Shown here: piece by piece, positions 9,501-18,843 of the stretch
How the letters are laid out: each line of letters starts with the position of its first letter
Numbering within the stretch: the stretch's first letter is position 1
Source: Dimargaris cristalligena
Lineage: Eukaryota; Kickxellomycota; Dimargaritomycetes; Dimargaritales; Dimargaritaceae
Assembly: GCA_027576995.1 (NCBI GenBank)
Contig: JANBQC010000552.1
Coordinates: 1 to 18,846, forward strand
Reading direction: 5' to 3'
DNA length: 18,846 bases
The notes under the pieces: model-generated
Told to the model about the DNA's origin: nothing
Database searches by the model: none
The model's input: only the letters and a program-made list of their open reading frames with translations
Program-made: the position numbers and the translations under genes

Positions 9501-11730
9501 CCGTTAGTTTGACCGCCTCGGAGAGACTGGCAATCTGCAGACTGCGCCAGGCGTTCAACTCTGAATATACTGGGCCTGGGGTGGTGATTAGCGACTGTTC
9601 CGTCTGTAAATGGACCTCAGTGGCGCGAAGGACGGTAAAAGGGTCGAATATCAGCTGGTGACCGTCGGGGCTCTTCCGCATGGGCTCAAAGCGGGACATC
9701 TGGTACACCGCTAACAGCCGATCGATGGCCCGTTGGAAGGGCTCCCCGTACACCCGGCCTAACACCGGCCCGGGGCGGCCGGCCGAATCCACCTGCCGGC
9801 GGGTGGTCCCGGGCAGTCTGGTGGGGGTGTCGTCTAACACCGTACCCGCAATGGAAACGAATTGGTAGAGAAAGAAGCCCATTTTCCGATACAGGCCAGT
9901 GGTATAGAAGAGGGGCACCAGGCGCTGAATGACCAGGAGCTGTTCCCGTACCGACAGCGCCATAATCGCGTCCTCGTTCCAGCCCCGGAGGGCCCACTCG
10001 GTAATGTGGGCCTTGGTGATTTTCGGCAGCTTAGGGGATGCCGTGGGAGGGATCTGGCTCGCTGCGGGTGACTGGGTGACCGATTGGACCAGGCGGTGCA
10101 GGGTGTTTTCGGTAAAGCCGGTCTGACGGACCAGCAGGATCAGGTGGGCCATACGTAAGCAGGCTTCTATATGGAGCGTGATGGAAAAAATATGGGACTG
10201 CTCGTAGAGTACGGGAATCTCCCGGTATTTGTCGGTGATTTCGCTGAGGACGAAGTAGGCCAACTGGGTACTGTTTTTGAGACTACTCTGTAGTACGCTG
10301 GTGTTGGTTTTGGTGGAGGCACGGTTCCGATTACCACCGGCCGGATTGGTAGTGGCCGTCCCGGGGGACGAAAGGCTTGCAGTTGGGGGCGAGGGGTTGG
10401 GTCCGGTGCCATTAGTCCCAGACGTGGGGTGGGTGGAGGGGTAACTCAATGCAGCGGCGGAGAGCTGGCTACCGGGGGGAGTGGAAGGGGGACGGTAGTT
10501 ATCGGCTGGAAGCACACCCGAGGCAAGGGAAGGCAGGGGGTTGGACAATAGCGCCATGAGTAGGGCCCGTTCCGAAGCGCGAAAGGTCAACAGAAGCAGT
10601 GCGGCATTATACCCTTCGAAGGCGGCGGCCTGCCACAGGTGGTCCTGGTAGGTTTGGCTGTGTTCAATGGACGATGAATAATGGGAAATGGCCTCGGTTA
10701 ATTTACCGGCCAGCAGACATGTATCGCCCATTAGCTTCTTGATTTTACCCAGGGACCGGCTCTGCTGACCCTGCTGGGTGTTGGGGAGCAGAGCGGAGGA
10801 TCGTTTCGTGGCGGCGGGGGAAAGAAGGCTGGATAGCGATAAGGGGGACGAAGCTGCCGCCGGGGCAGCCGACTGGTGGCGAATATCGGCGGGCAGGTTT
10901 CCGCTAGTGGGGTCCTGCGAGGGCGACTGCCCCCGGGGCCCCACGGACAGTTGCTGCTTGAAAAAAGAGGCAAAAGTAGGGGAGCGCTGGGTGGGGTGGG
11001 AGGCACCTCCCGCGGGGGTATTGGTCATGACGGATAGACTGCTCGGGGGGATGTAATGTTGGGTTTCGAGGCCCGCGGTCATTGTTTCGAGGGCGGCCAC
11101 CATGGTTTGGGCGAAATTGGTCATAATGGACCCGATATTAGAGGCACTGCCGGTTTGGCCCTCTAAATCGACGAGGAGTACCCCCCGAACCGAGGGCAAT
11201 CGGGGCAGTCGTTCGCGGGGCGGGGTGGATTCGACGGCGGGGGAGGCGGGTCCACTACCGGAGGCCTCCCGGAAGGCAAAACAACGGCTCACTAGAGCAG
11301 TGGGGAATTTCTCCAGGATGGTGAGGAATTGCTCGTGTCCGGCTTCGAGGATGGCCTGGGCGGACTTGGCTGCCCCGTCGGTTCCGTTCTCGGTCGCCCG
11401 TGTGGAGGGTGGGTCCAGTTGCATGATGCCGATAACCCCCAATACTTGCCGATGGGTTTGGAGGTGGGCCAAATGGTCGTATTCGTGGGCCACGGCTTCG
11501 GCAAATTTGAAGTAAACCTTCGGGATCATGGCCTCGGTGGAGGCTAGCTCGGGGGTGGCGTTTGACCCCTTCTCTCGGGGACAAATCGCCCGATGCTGTT
11601 TCAGTAATTGGGCATAGCGATTGAATTGGGACTGGGAAATGCGGCCTAATGGCACCAACAGCACTCGAATGAGAGCCGGGTCGAGTACCGATACCGGGGC
11701 ATAGACCAGGTCCCTCGGAAGGCCGGCCAT
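6546..11730 (-). CDS. TRS120: TRAPP II subunit Trs120/TRAPPC9, two exons
   Basis: Exon 1 is 11730-7348 and exon 2 is 7160-6546, giving 1665 aa. The 187-nt intron (7347-7161) has donor GTGGGT, acceptor TTTAG and a CTAAC branch-like motif at about 7208-7212; the phase-0 junction joins T-W-C-E to A-G-S-T-Y. Trs120/TRAPPC9 is a subunit of the TRAPP II complex, which promotes Rab11/Ypt31-32 activation at the late Golgi. Family features seen: an N-terminus with D-P-A-L-I-R-V-L-L-V-P-L-G followed by an F-x-x-Y-A helix; a helical TPR-like segment near 325-380 with K-K-L-M-G-D, L-L-A-G-K and L-W-Q-A-A-A-F-E-G; and a long C-terminal half made of beta-sandwich-type repeats. Low-complexity inserts lie near 397-480 (Pro/Ser/Thr), 920 (Ala) and 1127 (Ser). 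The frame is open 49 or more codons upstream of this ATG but without another ATG, so the start at 11730, directly before the conserved N-terminus, is preferred. The length exceeds Saccharomyces Trs120, mainly through the inserts. Confidence 0.9.
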
Positions 11731-12556
11731 CGCGGAACTATGCGCACGGAAATGCGGGGTGGGAGAATGGGGAGCGCTGCCTGGTGGGGGGGGGGAGATA
11801 GACAGCGAGCGAGTGACGGATGAGATGAATGAGGCGGGAGACGGTTCGAATGAGGAGGTACAAATGTGCGACTGCAAGGGGAGTGGACTGGGCAGCGGGG
11901 AGTCGTTTCGTCTAGCGAAGGTTCAACAACAACAACGGAATGGAAGGAATGCTTTACAAAGAATATAGACAAGCACGCAGATTCTCACCTGCAACAACAA
12001 AACACGCGGCGGGGTAGAAAAGAAAAAGGAGATGTGTCGGAGCAGCGGGAACCTCCGCCAAATAAGCCCAGCCGCTTCGGGAGGGTTTTTCTCTGTAGAC
12101 CAACTCCGCCTGCATCCACAAGTGCCCAAAGAACAGTGCATTTCCAGCTCACCGGATCCACCTGTGATGTCCCTAACAAAGCAGGCCGAGTCCTTCTCTC
12201 CCCTGCCAATCACCCCGCTAATGATACGAGCTGGCATGGGGGGAAGTTAGGGCTTGTTGATTCGGCGGGGATCATAACCACATTAATCAATCAACAGTGG
12301 GTTCCTGGGGCCATTCCTACATCTCTTCTCAATAACTGGGAAGGGGGACAGGCACTGGCTCAACCACTCCTGTTAAGCGTACCATTCCGTCAATGTTATT
12401 CCTCTCTCCAGTGCTCAGTGTATTCAGAGCCCCGGCTCCCATTCTCAGCCATCCATCATCGCATCGGCCTGCAGAGTATTGGACAGCACCATCATCCAAA
12501 TGGCTTTATTACATTAATTTGGTGGACCATGTAACGTAACACGCGTGATCAATGAA
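11731..12556. other. Intergenic region: OTC 3' end and TRS120 promoter/5' leader
   Basis: This lies between two minus-strand genes. An AATAAA on the minus strand (plus-strand TTTATT at 12505-12510) sits 47 nt past the OTC stop and is a good polyadenylation signal. The TRS120-proximal part holds a purine/pyrimidine-skewed leader with CAA-type repeats near 11930 and 11995 and a minus-strand CAG/GTGAGA near 11988 that could be a 5' UTR intron donor. A long plus-strand open frame here (to 12534) has no ATG except its last codon and is not regarded as a gene. Confidence 0.5.
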
Positions 12557-13963
12557 TTAATAACGTTTGTTGACCAGCAATGCGTTCAGCACCGCCAGAA
12601 TCGTCCATTTGCGGTTTTCGGCTTCTGGGAATACCAGGGACTGGGGCGAGTAGAATACCTATAGTACCGCATCAATCAACAATACCGGTGCAATAGCAAT
12701 AGATTATAGCAAGATCATACATTAGACCCAGCGTGGCAGTTAGAGTTAGTATTTCACTTGAATAGAATAGTTATCCGCCTTTCAAAATGTACCTCCATTA
12801 GGATCACTCCAAGATGTCGCAATGCAAACAAACAGGACAGGGGTATTATAGGCTAGATTGGATGGTGTGATTTTCCCGAAGGGGGTGTCAGGTCGTAGAG
12901 AATCGCAGGGGCAAGACTATTGAAAATAAAATTCAACTAAGTCCCAATCATAACTTACCGCATCGTCCACCTCCTCCTGCTTACGCGGCAGGCAGTGCAT
13001 GAACTTCCAGTCCTTGTGGGGCTGGCTCCGGTTGATCAGATCGTGGGTGATCTGGTAGCCCTTGAAGTCCTGCAGGCGCTTGGCCTTTTCGGCCTCCTGG
13101 CCCATGCTCACCCACGTATCGGTCACGATGAAATGGGAGTCCCGGATGGCCTCCTCCGGGTGTTGAGTATAGGCGACCTGCGTACGGTGTTCACGGGCAA
13201 ATCCGGCCGCCGTCTCTCGAAGGACCGCAGGCGTGTCGTAACCCTTGGGCGTGGCCACAGCCAAATCAACTCCCAGTTTAGGGAAAGCCATCATCATTTC
13301 CCAGACAATGTTATTGGCATCGCCCACCCAGGCGACCCGCTGGCCCTGCAGGGTGTCCCGGAAATTCACCTCGTGGGGCAAGGTGCCCGGCGGGCACCGC
13401 TCGGCCACGGCCACTTCGTGCATGGTCATCAGATCCGCCAGGATCTGAGTCGGGTGGAACGTATCGGAGAGGGCGTTGATGACGGGCACGCTCGAATAGT
13501 GGGCCAGTTCCTCAATTTCGCGGTGCGCACCCACCCGCGCCATGATACCGGCGCACATGCTTGACACCACCTGACTGGTGTCCCGCAGAGACTCGTTCAC
13601 ACCGAGTTGGATATCCTGGGAGCTCAGGAACAGCCCCTGGCCCCCTAAATAGGCCATGGCCGTCTCCGTGGCCACACGGGTACGGGTAGACCGCTTGGAA
13701 AACATAATCGCCAGGGTTTGGCCCTTGAGGGGCAGATCGGGGTGGGCCGTCTTGCCCTCTACCTTGCACATGTGTTTGAACTGGAGGGCCGATTGGACCA
13801 ACGAGCCGATCTGGGGACCTGTTAGATCCCGAAGGGTAATGAAGTGCGGTGGCGGGGCCCTCTGGGTCGAAAACGAAGCCCACGACCGAAGCGCATGGGC
13901 GCGGGGAGTCGCGGCAACAGCCTTGGAGCAAAGGGCGGAAGAGGAGCGCAGGCCAACCAACAT
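12557..13963 (-). CDS. ARG3: Ornithine carbamoyltransferase, mitochondrial precursor, two exons
   Basis: Exon 1 is 13963-12959 (335 codons) and exon 2 is 12658-12557, giving 368 aa. The 300-nt intron starts GTAAGT and ends CTATAG; the phase-0 junction joins V-D-D-A to V-F-Y-S, restoring the conserved C-terminus through F-P-E-A-E-N-R-K-W. Reading through the donor instead gives a short non-conserved tail. The enzyme makes citrulline from ornithine and carbamoyl phosphate in arginine synthesis. Key motifs: carbamoyl-phosphate site S-T-R-T-R at 92-96; H-P-T-Q at 170-173; D-A-N-N at 215-218; D-T-W-V-S-M-G-Q-E (ornithine loop) at 282-290; catalytic H-C-L-P-R at 323-327. All are intact. The first ~32 residues are rich in Arg, Ser and Ala with no acidic residue, as expected for a mitochondrial targeting peptide. 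Length is normal for the family. It is divergent from MCM10, with a TGAGTCA site upstream. Confidence 0.97.
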
Positions 13964-14117
13964 GGTAACGAAGTAGTTTGGGTGAGTTGTCGAGGGCTAC
14001 TTAGAGAGCGGATAGGTTGACGCTTGGAGAATGCGTATGTATGTATTAACAGAGAGGAGTATTCGTTGGAATCGGGGCAAGGAAAGTTGAAAGATATGGG
14101 GTGTGGGCAGTCCCCGC

Positions 14118-14124
14118 TATATAT
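14118..14124 (-). promoter_or_regulatory. Possible TATA box of the OTC gene
   Basis: The self-complementary run TATATAT lies about 155 bp upstream of the OTC ATG, within the usual range for fungal promoters. The strand is assigned only by position. The call rests on the motif alone. Confidence 0.35.
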
Positions 14125-14161
14125 TCCTATGTCGTCACTCTGGCTGGCATGGTCTGTTTTG

Positions 14162-14168
14162 TGAGTCA
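14162..14168. promoter_or_regulatory. TGAGTCA site, Gcn4/CPC1-type general amino-acid control element
   Basis: The 7-base palindromic bZIP consensus TGASTCA appears exactly, 199 bp upstream of the OTC start codon. In well-studied fungi Gcn4/CPC1/CpcA bind this sequence upstream of amino-acid biosynthetic genes, including the arginine pathway. The position and the enzyme make regulation by amino-acid starvation a reasonable inference. It could also occur by chance. Confidence 0.5.
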
Positions 14169-14607
14169 CTCAGCCTTACCCTGTACCAAGTAGAAGTGTC
14201 AAATGGGTCTAAATAACAGGACCTGGGAGCTGCTCTCATTCGCCCACCTGACTGGCTCTTGCAATGTGATCTGGCCGAGCTGGTTGCGGTTGGAGAGAGT
14301 AAAATCGTATCTGCACTCCAGTTCCCAATAGCAACAAAGCGGGTGGACTTCCCAAACATACTCTGCTTCAACCTTCAGCCCTCTGTTTACCAAACCGCCG
14401 ACTATAAACAATCCCGTTCATTCGCATTCATTGCGGCCACATTCCGAGAGTCTAGTATAACCAAGCTGTTAGGCCGACGCCACTACCCATGCTCATTAGT
14501 ACTCCACAATTGTCCTGGTGTATCCCTAACTAATAAAACAGACAGACCCTGGCCACCAGTGCTTGCTACTGTCTCAATACCCGAAACCCCGCTTTTATAT
14601 TCCAACC

Positions 14608-16839
14608 ATGGCTACTTCTTCGACGAGCGGTACCGGCTGCAAGTCCACATTCTTGGATAAAATGAAACAGCTCCGCCAGGCCAAAGTCAATCGCCGGAAG
14701 GACCACGTGCAAGTTCCAATCATTAAGGATTTCAGTAGGTCAACGACATGAGGTCCCCCATTCTTTACCAGACCTCGCCAGCCAGGGCTCTTGCGGCAAT
14801 CTTCCAGCGGTATGGGTCATTAGACACCAATGTTGATGGAACACACACTAATACCAGTAGCTCTTTGTAATGTATACTATAGACCAGGCCGTTGGGCCAG
14901 CGATTGCTGAATTCTCGCACCATCCGAAAATCCTGGCCTGGACCGACGAGAGGATCGAACCATACTCCGGGTTCCGTGTAAGGTAAGTCTGGAGGATATT
15001 GTCAGCTTCAGTCGTTATTTCCACTTGACCCAGTTGATTGAACGAAACAGCATTCCGTTTTTAGAGGCCATTTGCATATTTAGTCAATCGGGACATACTC
15101 ATACCAGAATTGCATATCCTATTCCTCTCGGGGCACCTTTTTATTACAACCTTATCAGCAACCGCAGTATATCCGTCAAAGATATGCACGCCAGAATGCG
15201 ACACTGGCCTATCCACCCCATCCACAAAATCAAAGCCCCCTCCGTACATAACTCCGTCACTGGCAATTGGGTCACCATCGTTGTAATATGGGAAGTCGGC
15301 TCCATCCAAAAGTCCAAAAATGATCAGTCCTACCGATCATTTAAGCTAACGGATCTAAAGGAGAATAACCTCAACCTGATTCTGTTCGGCTCGGACGCTG
15401 AATTCAAAACGGATCAAGACCAATTAAAAAACGGCCATATTATTGCGATACTGAACCCAGGGTTCTTAAAGCCCACAGAGGTAAAAACGAACCTATTTTA
15501 TATGTTCTCTTGTCACTCCATTACCGGACCACAACTCCCGTCGGTCTTTTCTGATTGCTGACAGTTCTACTTTTCACACTGGGCCCACTGTGGTTTAAGT
15601 TGAACCTGAAGACTGACACCACTGCCTTTTATTGCCTGTCCCCTTCTCTCTTCGGCGATGTAACATTAGAAACAACAATCACTGGGCCTATCCATAAACT
15701 CGCGATCCCAACTTCTCGTTATCGGTCAAAGTACCGACCTTGGTCGCTGTACGCACCTGTCGACCGGTAAGAGGGCTTGCCCCGTACCGATTAATAAGTA
15801 AGCTATCCCTTTACAACCCCCGTACCCGGCCCCCGGTGAGACCTTGAGACTAATCATCACCATTTAAGGACATTTCCCATGTCAATTAGGCGGTCAACTA
15901 ACATAGTGCATTGTATTTTCACCATCTGATAAACTAGATCGAAGTGCAATCTCTGTGCCCACCACTTGGAGGCATCTTTCCGACAATTTAAGGCGTCCCG
16001 CATGGAATTCGCTACTGGGTAAGTATATAACCCAACGGATCCCCGATAGTGGTCGGCTATTGTGATACCTTTCGTGGGTATAAATTAACAGTCGAGTACT
16101 GGTGGGGAACCGCCAGGTTAGAATTAGAACTTATCTATTTATTCTACTTTTCACAAAGTGCTTGGCCTCGTATGGTATCGCAGTCAGCTCATCGTGCATT
16201 AGATATTTCTTATTGCATGGGTTCCCTTATTGGATTTACACTAACCTCTTTGAGGAAATAATTACCCATAATATCTTGCCTGGCTGATAGAACCACCGGG
16301 ATGAATTTTATCGACCCAATGACCAAGAAGGCCAGTGGTCTTAAAACGCACGAACGAACTCGACACGGATTTGAGGTCAAGTCCAACCAACGCAGTGGAT
16401 TTCGCGCATTTGACTCGCCGACCATGTATCGCACTGATGAAGGGGTCATGGTGGAGACGAATAAGCCGGTCACTGCCGCCCCGCCGCCGCTCGCTAAACG
16501 TAAAGATGGACCCACCTCAGACGCCGAATCACACGATCCAATCCTGTAAGTATGCTTAAAAATACCTCAACCCTACGTTTCCTGGCATTCGGCAAAATCC
16601 TTAGGGTATAATTGAAGCGACATCATGACCCTTGGTGGTTATTGCATGGGCATAAAGGGATACCTTGACGGCAGACTGACAGGGAACCCTTTAGCTTATT
16701 ACCATTGTAATTCTAACTGATCTGTTACTGCTCATGTGTTACCAATGTTCGTCCTGGTTTAAATAGTGAATTTTTCAACGACCAGAACGATACAGGCGCC
16801 CAATATCTCCGTGAAATCAAGAAGCGCAAGAAAGTGTAG
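14608..16839 (+). CDS. MCM10: DNA replication initiation factor Mcm10, seven exons
   Basis: Exons: 14608-14734, 14883-14982, 15012-15480, 15670-15797, 15938-16018, 16291-16545, 16767-16839, together 410 aa. All introns are GT-AG and all phases agree. Mcm10 binds DNA and the CMG helicase, activating origins and linking Pol alpha-primase to the fork. Evidence: Y-S-G-F-R-V at 70-75, then R-Y-F-H-L-T-Q-L; an OB-fold from about 160 (G-N-W-V-T-I; K-L-T-D-L-K; L-I-L-F-G; I-L-N-P-G-F-L-K-P); then L-V-I-G-Q-S-T-D-L-G-R-C leading into the family zinc knuckle. Its ligands are C259, C269, C281 and H284, spaced C-x9-C-x11-C-x2-H. The gene ends in K-K-R-K-K-V, a likely nuclear localisation signal. It is shorter than Saccharomyces or human Mcm10: the N-terminus before the core has only ~70 residues, and no vertebrate-type C-terminal domain is present. 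The ATG has a good context (CAACCATGG); upstream coding exons cannot be excluded. Intron 2 is only 29 nt, the least certain junction. Confidence 0.9.
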
Positions 16840-17183
16840 ACAGCTAGGATGGATTTAGTTACCATCGGTTTTTATTAAAATGATCTATTGCTAATCCAAA
16901 ATGGTTTACCAGCCCGTCTTTCGTGCAAAAACGCTAGGTACTGGTCCTATGTTGGTAGCATCCTCATCCCACATAAGAAAAGTAGGCAATGGGTGATATT
17001 ATCCTGACCAATACCCCGTCAAATATCATGGAGACTGGTAAAATCACAGGGACCCTGAAAGATCATATAAAACTGCCTAGGTATTTTAGTAAAGTAAGTG
17101 ATTAAATGGCAATAGCGCCATATTTTGATGATATGAAGTACAACGCCTTTAGAACCGCCAGGCCAAAGAGGGCGAATACTGCT
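16840..17183. other. Intergenic region between convergent MCM10 and EAF6
   Basis: Short AT-rich region expected to contain both 3' UTRs. ATTAAA at 16874-16879, 35 nt after the MCM10 stop, is a plausible polyadenylation signal. Nothing else was recognised. Confidence 0.55.
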
Positions 17184-18148
17184 TTAGAGGCGATTCGTTG
17201 TTCGTGGTGAATGGGGGGTCGGGCTGATTCTACGTCTCTTCGCATGATCTACTGGCCCAAGGGGTTTGTAAGTTCGGGCCGCCGCCTGGTAATGATCGGA
17301 AGGGTTCAGTTTGGGGTAAAGTTGATCTACCCGTTTTTTCACTTCAAGGGACTACGGATAACAACCCGCCGTAAAGAATATCAAATATCATGAAATTAGC
17401 TATTTTCCAGTAGATTTTACAATTAATCATTCAGTTGGAGAGCAATAGCTAATGGCCAGGTGATACCAGGGGTAAGCTGAGTGAAAGGATATGTGAAGAC
17501 CGCCACGCTATAAATAATGAGTCGCAAACAATTTACCTGTTTATAAGTCGACGAGGAGTTAGAAAAAATCCGGTCTTTTTCGGTAACTGGACGCAATTCA
17601 ACTTCAACGGGTTTGGCTAGGTAGCCATTAAATCCTCGGATGATATTGCCGGGGTAGGTATCGTTTAAGTATGTGCCTTCGTAGGCAAAGATCGATGCCT
17701 CCAGCGTAGCCTACAATACGAAAGATTTCCGTTAGAAAACAGGTTTTTAGTCGAAACGCTAATGTTGCTAACCAACGCAATTCTTCGTATTGCTAAAGAG
17801 CGAAAGGTTCGACGTGCATTTCCCACACACGTCATATAAGAATACCAATTACTTACCAAACTACGGTCGAGCTCCGTTTTGCGGGTTAATAAATCATTGA
17901 GATTGTCCTCCGCTTGTTGGAAAATACCATGGAACGGCTAAGTAATATACACGGACCAGCAGGGTAAACAAGGGTGAGGTTGTATTACTACCATAGGCGG
18001 CTTTGCGTGGAGAAAAACCGGACACGTCTGTAAGTCTTGTGGGCCAGTCGGGGTTTGGGGTGGAGCTGAAAGAGAGAGAGGTACTTACCGTTGGTGGCTG
18101 CGAACTGGAACGGCCAATAGAATTGGTTTGGGAGGTGGAATGTGCCAT
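17184..18148 (-). CDS. EAF6: Eaf6/MEAF6, histone acetyltransferase complex subunit, four exons
   Basis: Exons on the minus strand: 18148-18089, 17937-17857, 17710-17537, 17351-17184, giving 160 aa. Introns are 151, 146 and 185 nt, all GT-AG and all phase 0. Eaf6 is a small scaffold subunit of NuA4 (and of NuA3/MOZ-type complexes elsewhere), helping assemble the acetyltransferase on chromatin in the nucleus. Residues about 24-57 form a coiled coil (A-E-D-N-L-N-D-L-L, K-T-E-L-D-R-S-L, L-E-A-S-I-F). The family signature follows: Y-E-G-T-Y-L-N-D-T at 57-65, G-N-I-I-R-G-F at 68-74, then K-D-R-I-F-S-N-S-S at about 92-100. The C-terminal tail (106-160) is basic with K-R-R-R at 143-146 and several S/T-P sites, probably a nuclear localisation signal. 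Length fits the family. The first 20 residues are Ser/Thr-rich and not conserved. Exon 4 was chosen because only the acceptor at 17352 keeps frame into a basic tail ending in TAA. Confidence 0.9.
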
Positions 18149-18771
18149 GTTGGACGCAATATAAACAAGTGGGATAATCCGCGTGGGGATAGCAAATGGC
18201 AGCGCGCTAATAAAATTAAGGGAATGAGAGAACACAAGCTAAGCCACCTGGGCTGAATTATAGAAGCATCGGAGAAATGAGAACTGGTGTGACCCAATGG
18301 CGGGGAAAGGTATAGTAGATTCTGGACCCAAATGCATAGCCCACCTCTTGAGGGCAACACAAGTGACACAATATAAGAGTCCTTGCGAGAATTCAGGGAT
18401 AAGGGGGTTGTTACGTTAACGTGGAATATTGCACACGACGGGTCCAATTACAGTTCAGAAATATAATTAATTTACACTATTTCAACAACAATCTGATAAC
18501 CACGCTGGGTTAAATAATAAACACTGCCAAATCAAAACCCACCCAAGCAATTAAAGATCGCCCTCCCACCCCTTAAACTACCCCACTAAAGACTAATTCA
18601 CCCTTAAGCACTGGTCCGATGGAAAAGCATAAGTTTACAGAAGGAGGCTCACTTTATTCAACGTAAGGACTGCTTTCTCTCCCAATTGCAACTAGACAGC
18701 CCTTCAAACTATAGGCAAATACAAATAGCAAAAGTTTCCCTATAGACAATACCTTCAAAAAGGAAGACAAT
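18149..18771. other. Intergenic region upstream of EAF6
   Basis: AT-rich DNA between the EAF6 start and the tRNA gene; it should contain the EAF6 promoter and the tRNA 3' flank. Open frames here lack family features. No repeat or RNA gene was recognised apart from the tRNA terminator. Confidence 0.5.
18757..18761 (-). terminator. Pol III T-run terminator of tRNA-Pro
   Basis: On the minus strand a run of five T begins 11 nt past the tRNA 3' end. This is a standard RNA polymerase III termination signal. Confidence 0.75.
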
Positions 18772-18843
18772 GGGCTCGGCCGGGAATCGAACCCGGGACC
18801 ACTCCCACCCTAAGGGAGTATTATACCACTAAACCACCGAGCC
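18772..18843 (-). tRNA. tRNA-Pro (anticodon AGG)
   Basis: A 72-nt cloverleaf reads on the minus strand. The acceptor stem GGCTCGG pairs with CCGAGCC and is followed by discriminator C. The anticodon stem CTCCC/GGGAG encloses the loop TTAGGGT with anticodon AGG (read as IGG after deamination), decoding CCN proline codons. The T arm contains GGTTCGAATCC, which doubles as the Pol III B box; the A box lies in the D arm (TGGTTTAGTGG). There is no intron. CCA is not encoded, as expected for a eukaryotic nuclear tRNA. Confidence 0.97.

Larger units (their letters stand above)
13964..14607. other. Divergent promoter region between OTC and MCM10
   Basis: The two start codons face away from each other across 644 bp. 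The OTC side holds a TATA-like run and a TGAGTCA site, annotated separately. The MCM10 side ends in a pyrimidine-rich leader with CAACC before its ATG. Several open frames cross this stretch, but none has family features. No ACGCGT cell-cycle box was seen close to MCM10. Confidence 0.55.

Noticed and set aside
11866..12534. Plus-strand open frame of 222 codons between OTC and TRS120
   Set aside because: Its first codon is GTG and its only ATG is the last codon before the stop. It runs antisense to the TRS120 leader and shows no family motif.
12541..12546. ACGCGT, a possible MBF cell-cycle box
   Set aside because: It lies downstream of the OTC stop, over 2 kb from MCM10 and on the far side of another gene, so a role at MCM10 is unlikely.
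12917..12958. OTC reading through to a stop at 12917 as a single exon
   Set aside because: The 13 extra residues are unlike any OTC C-terminus, whereas splicing at GTAAGT to 12658 restores the conserved F-P-E-A-E-N-R-K-W ending.
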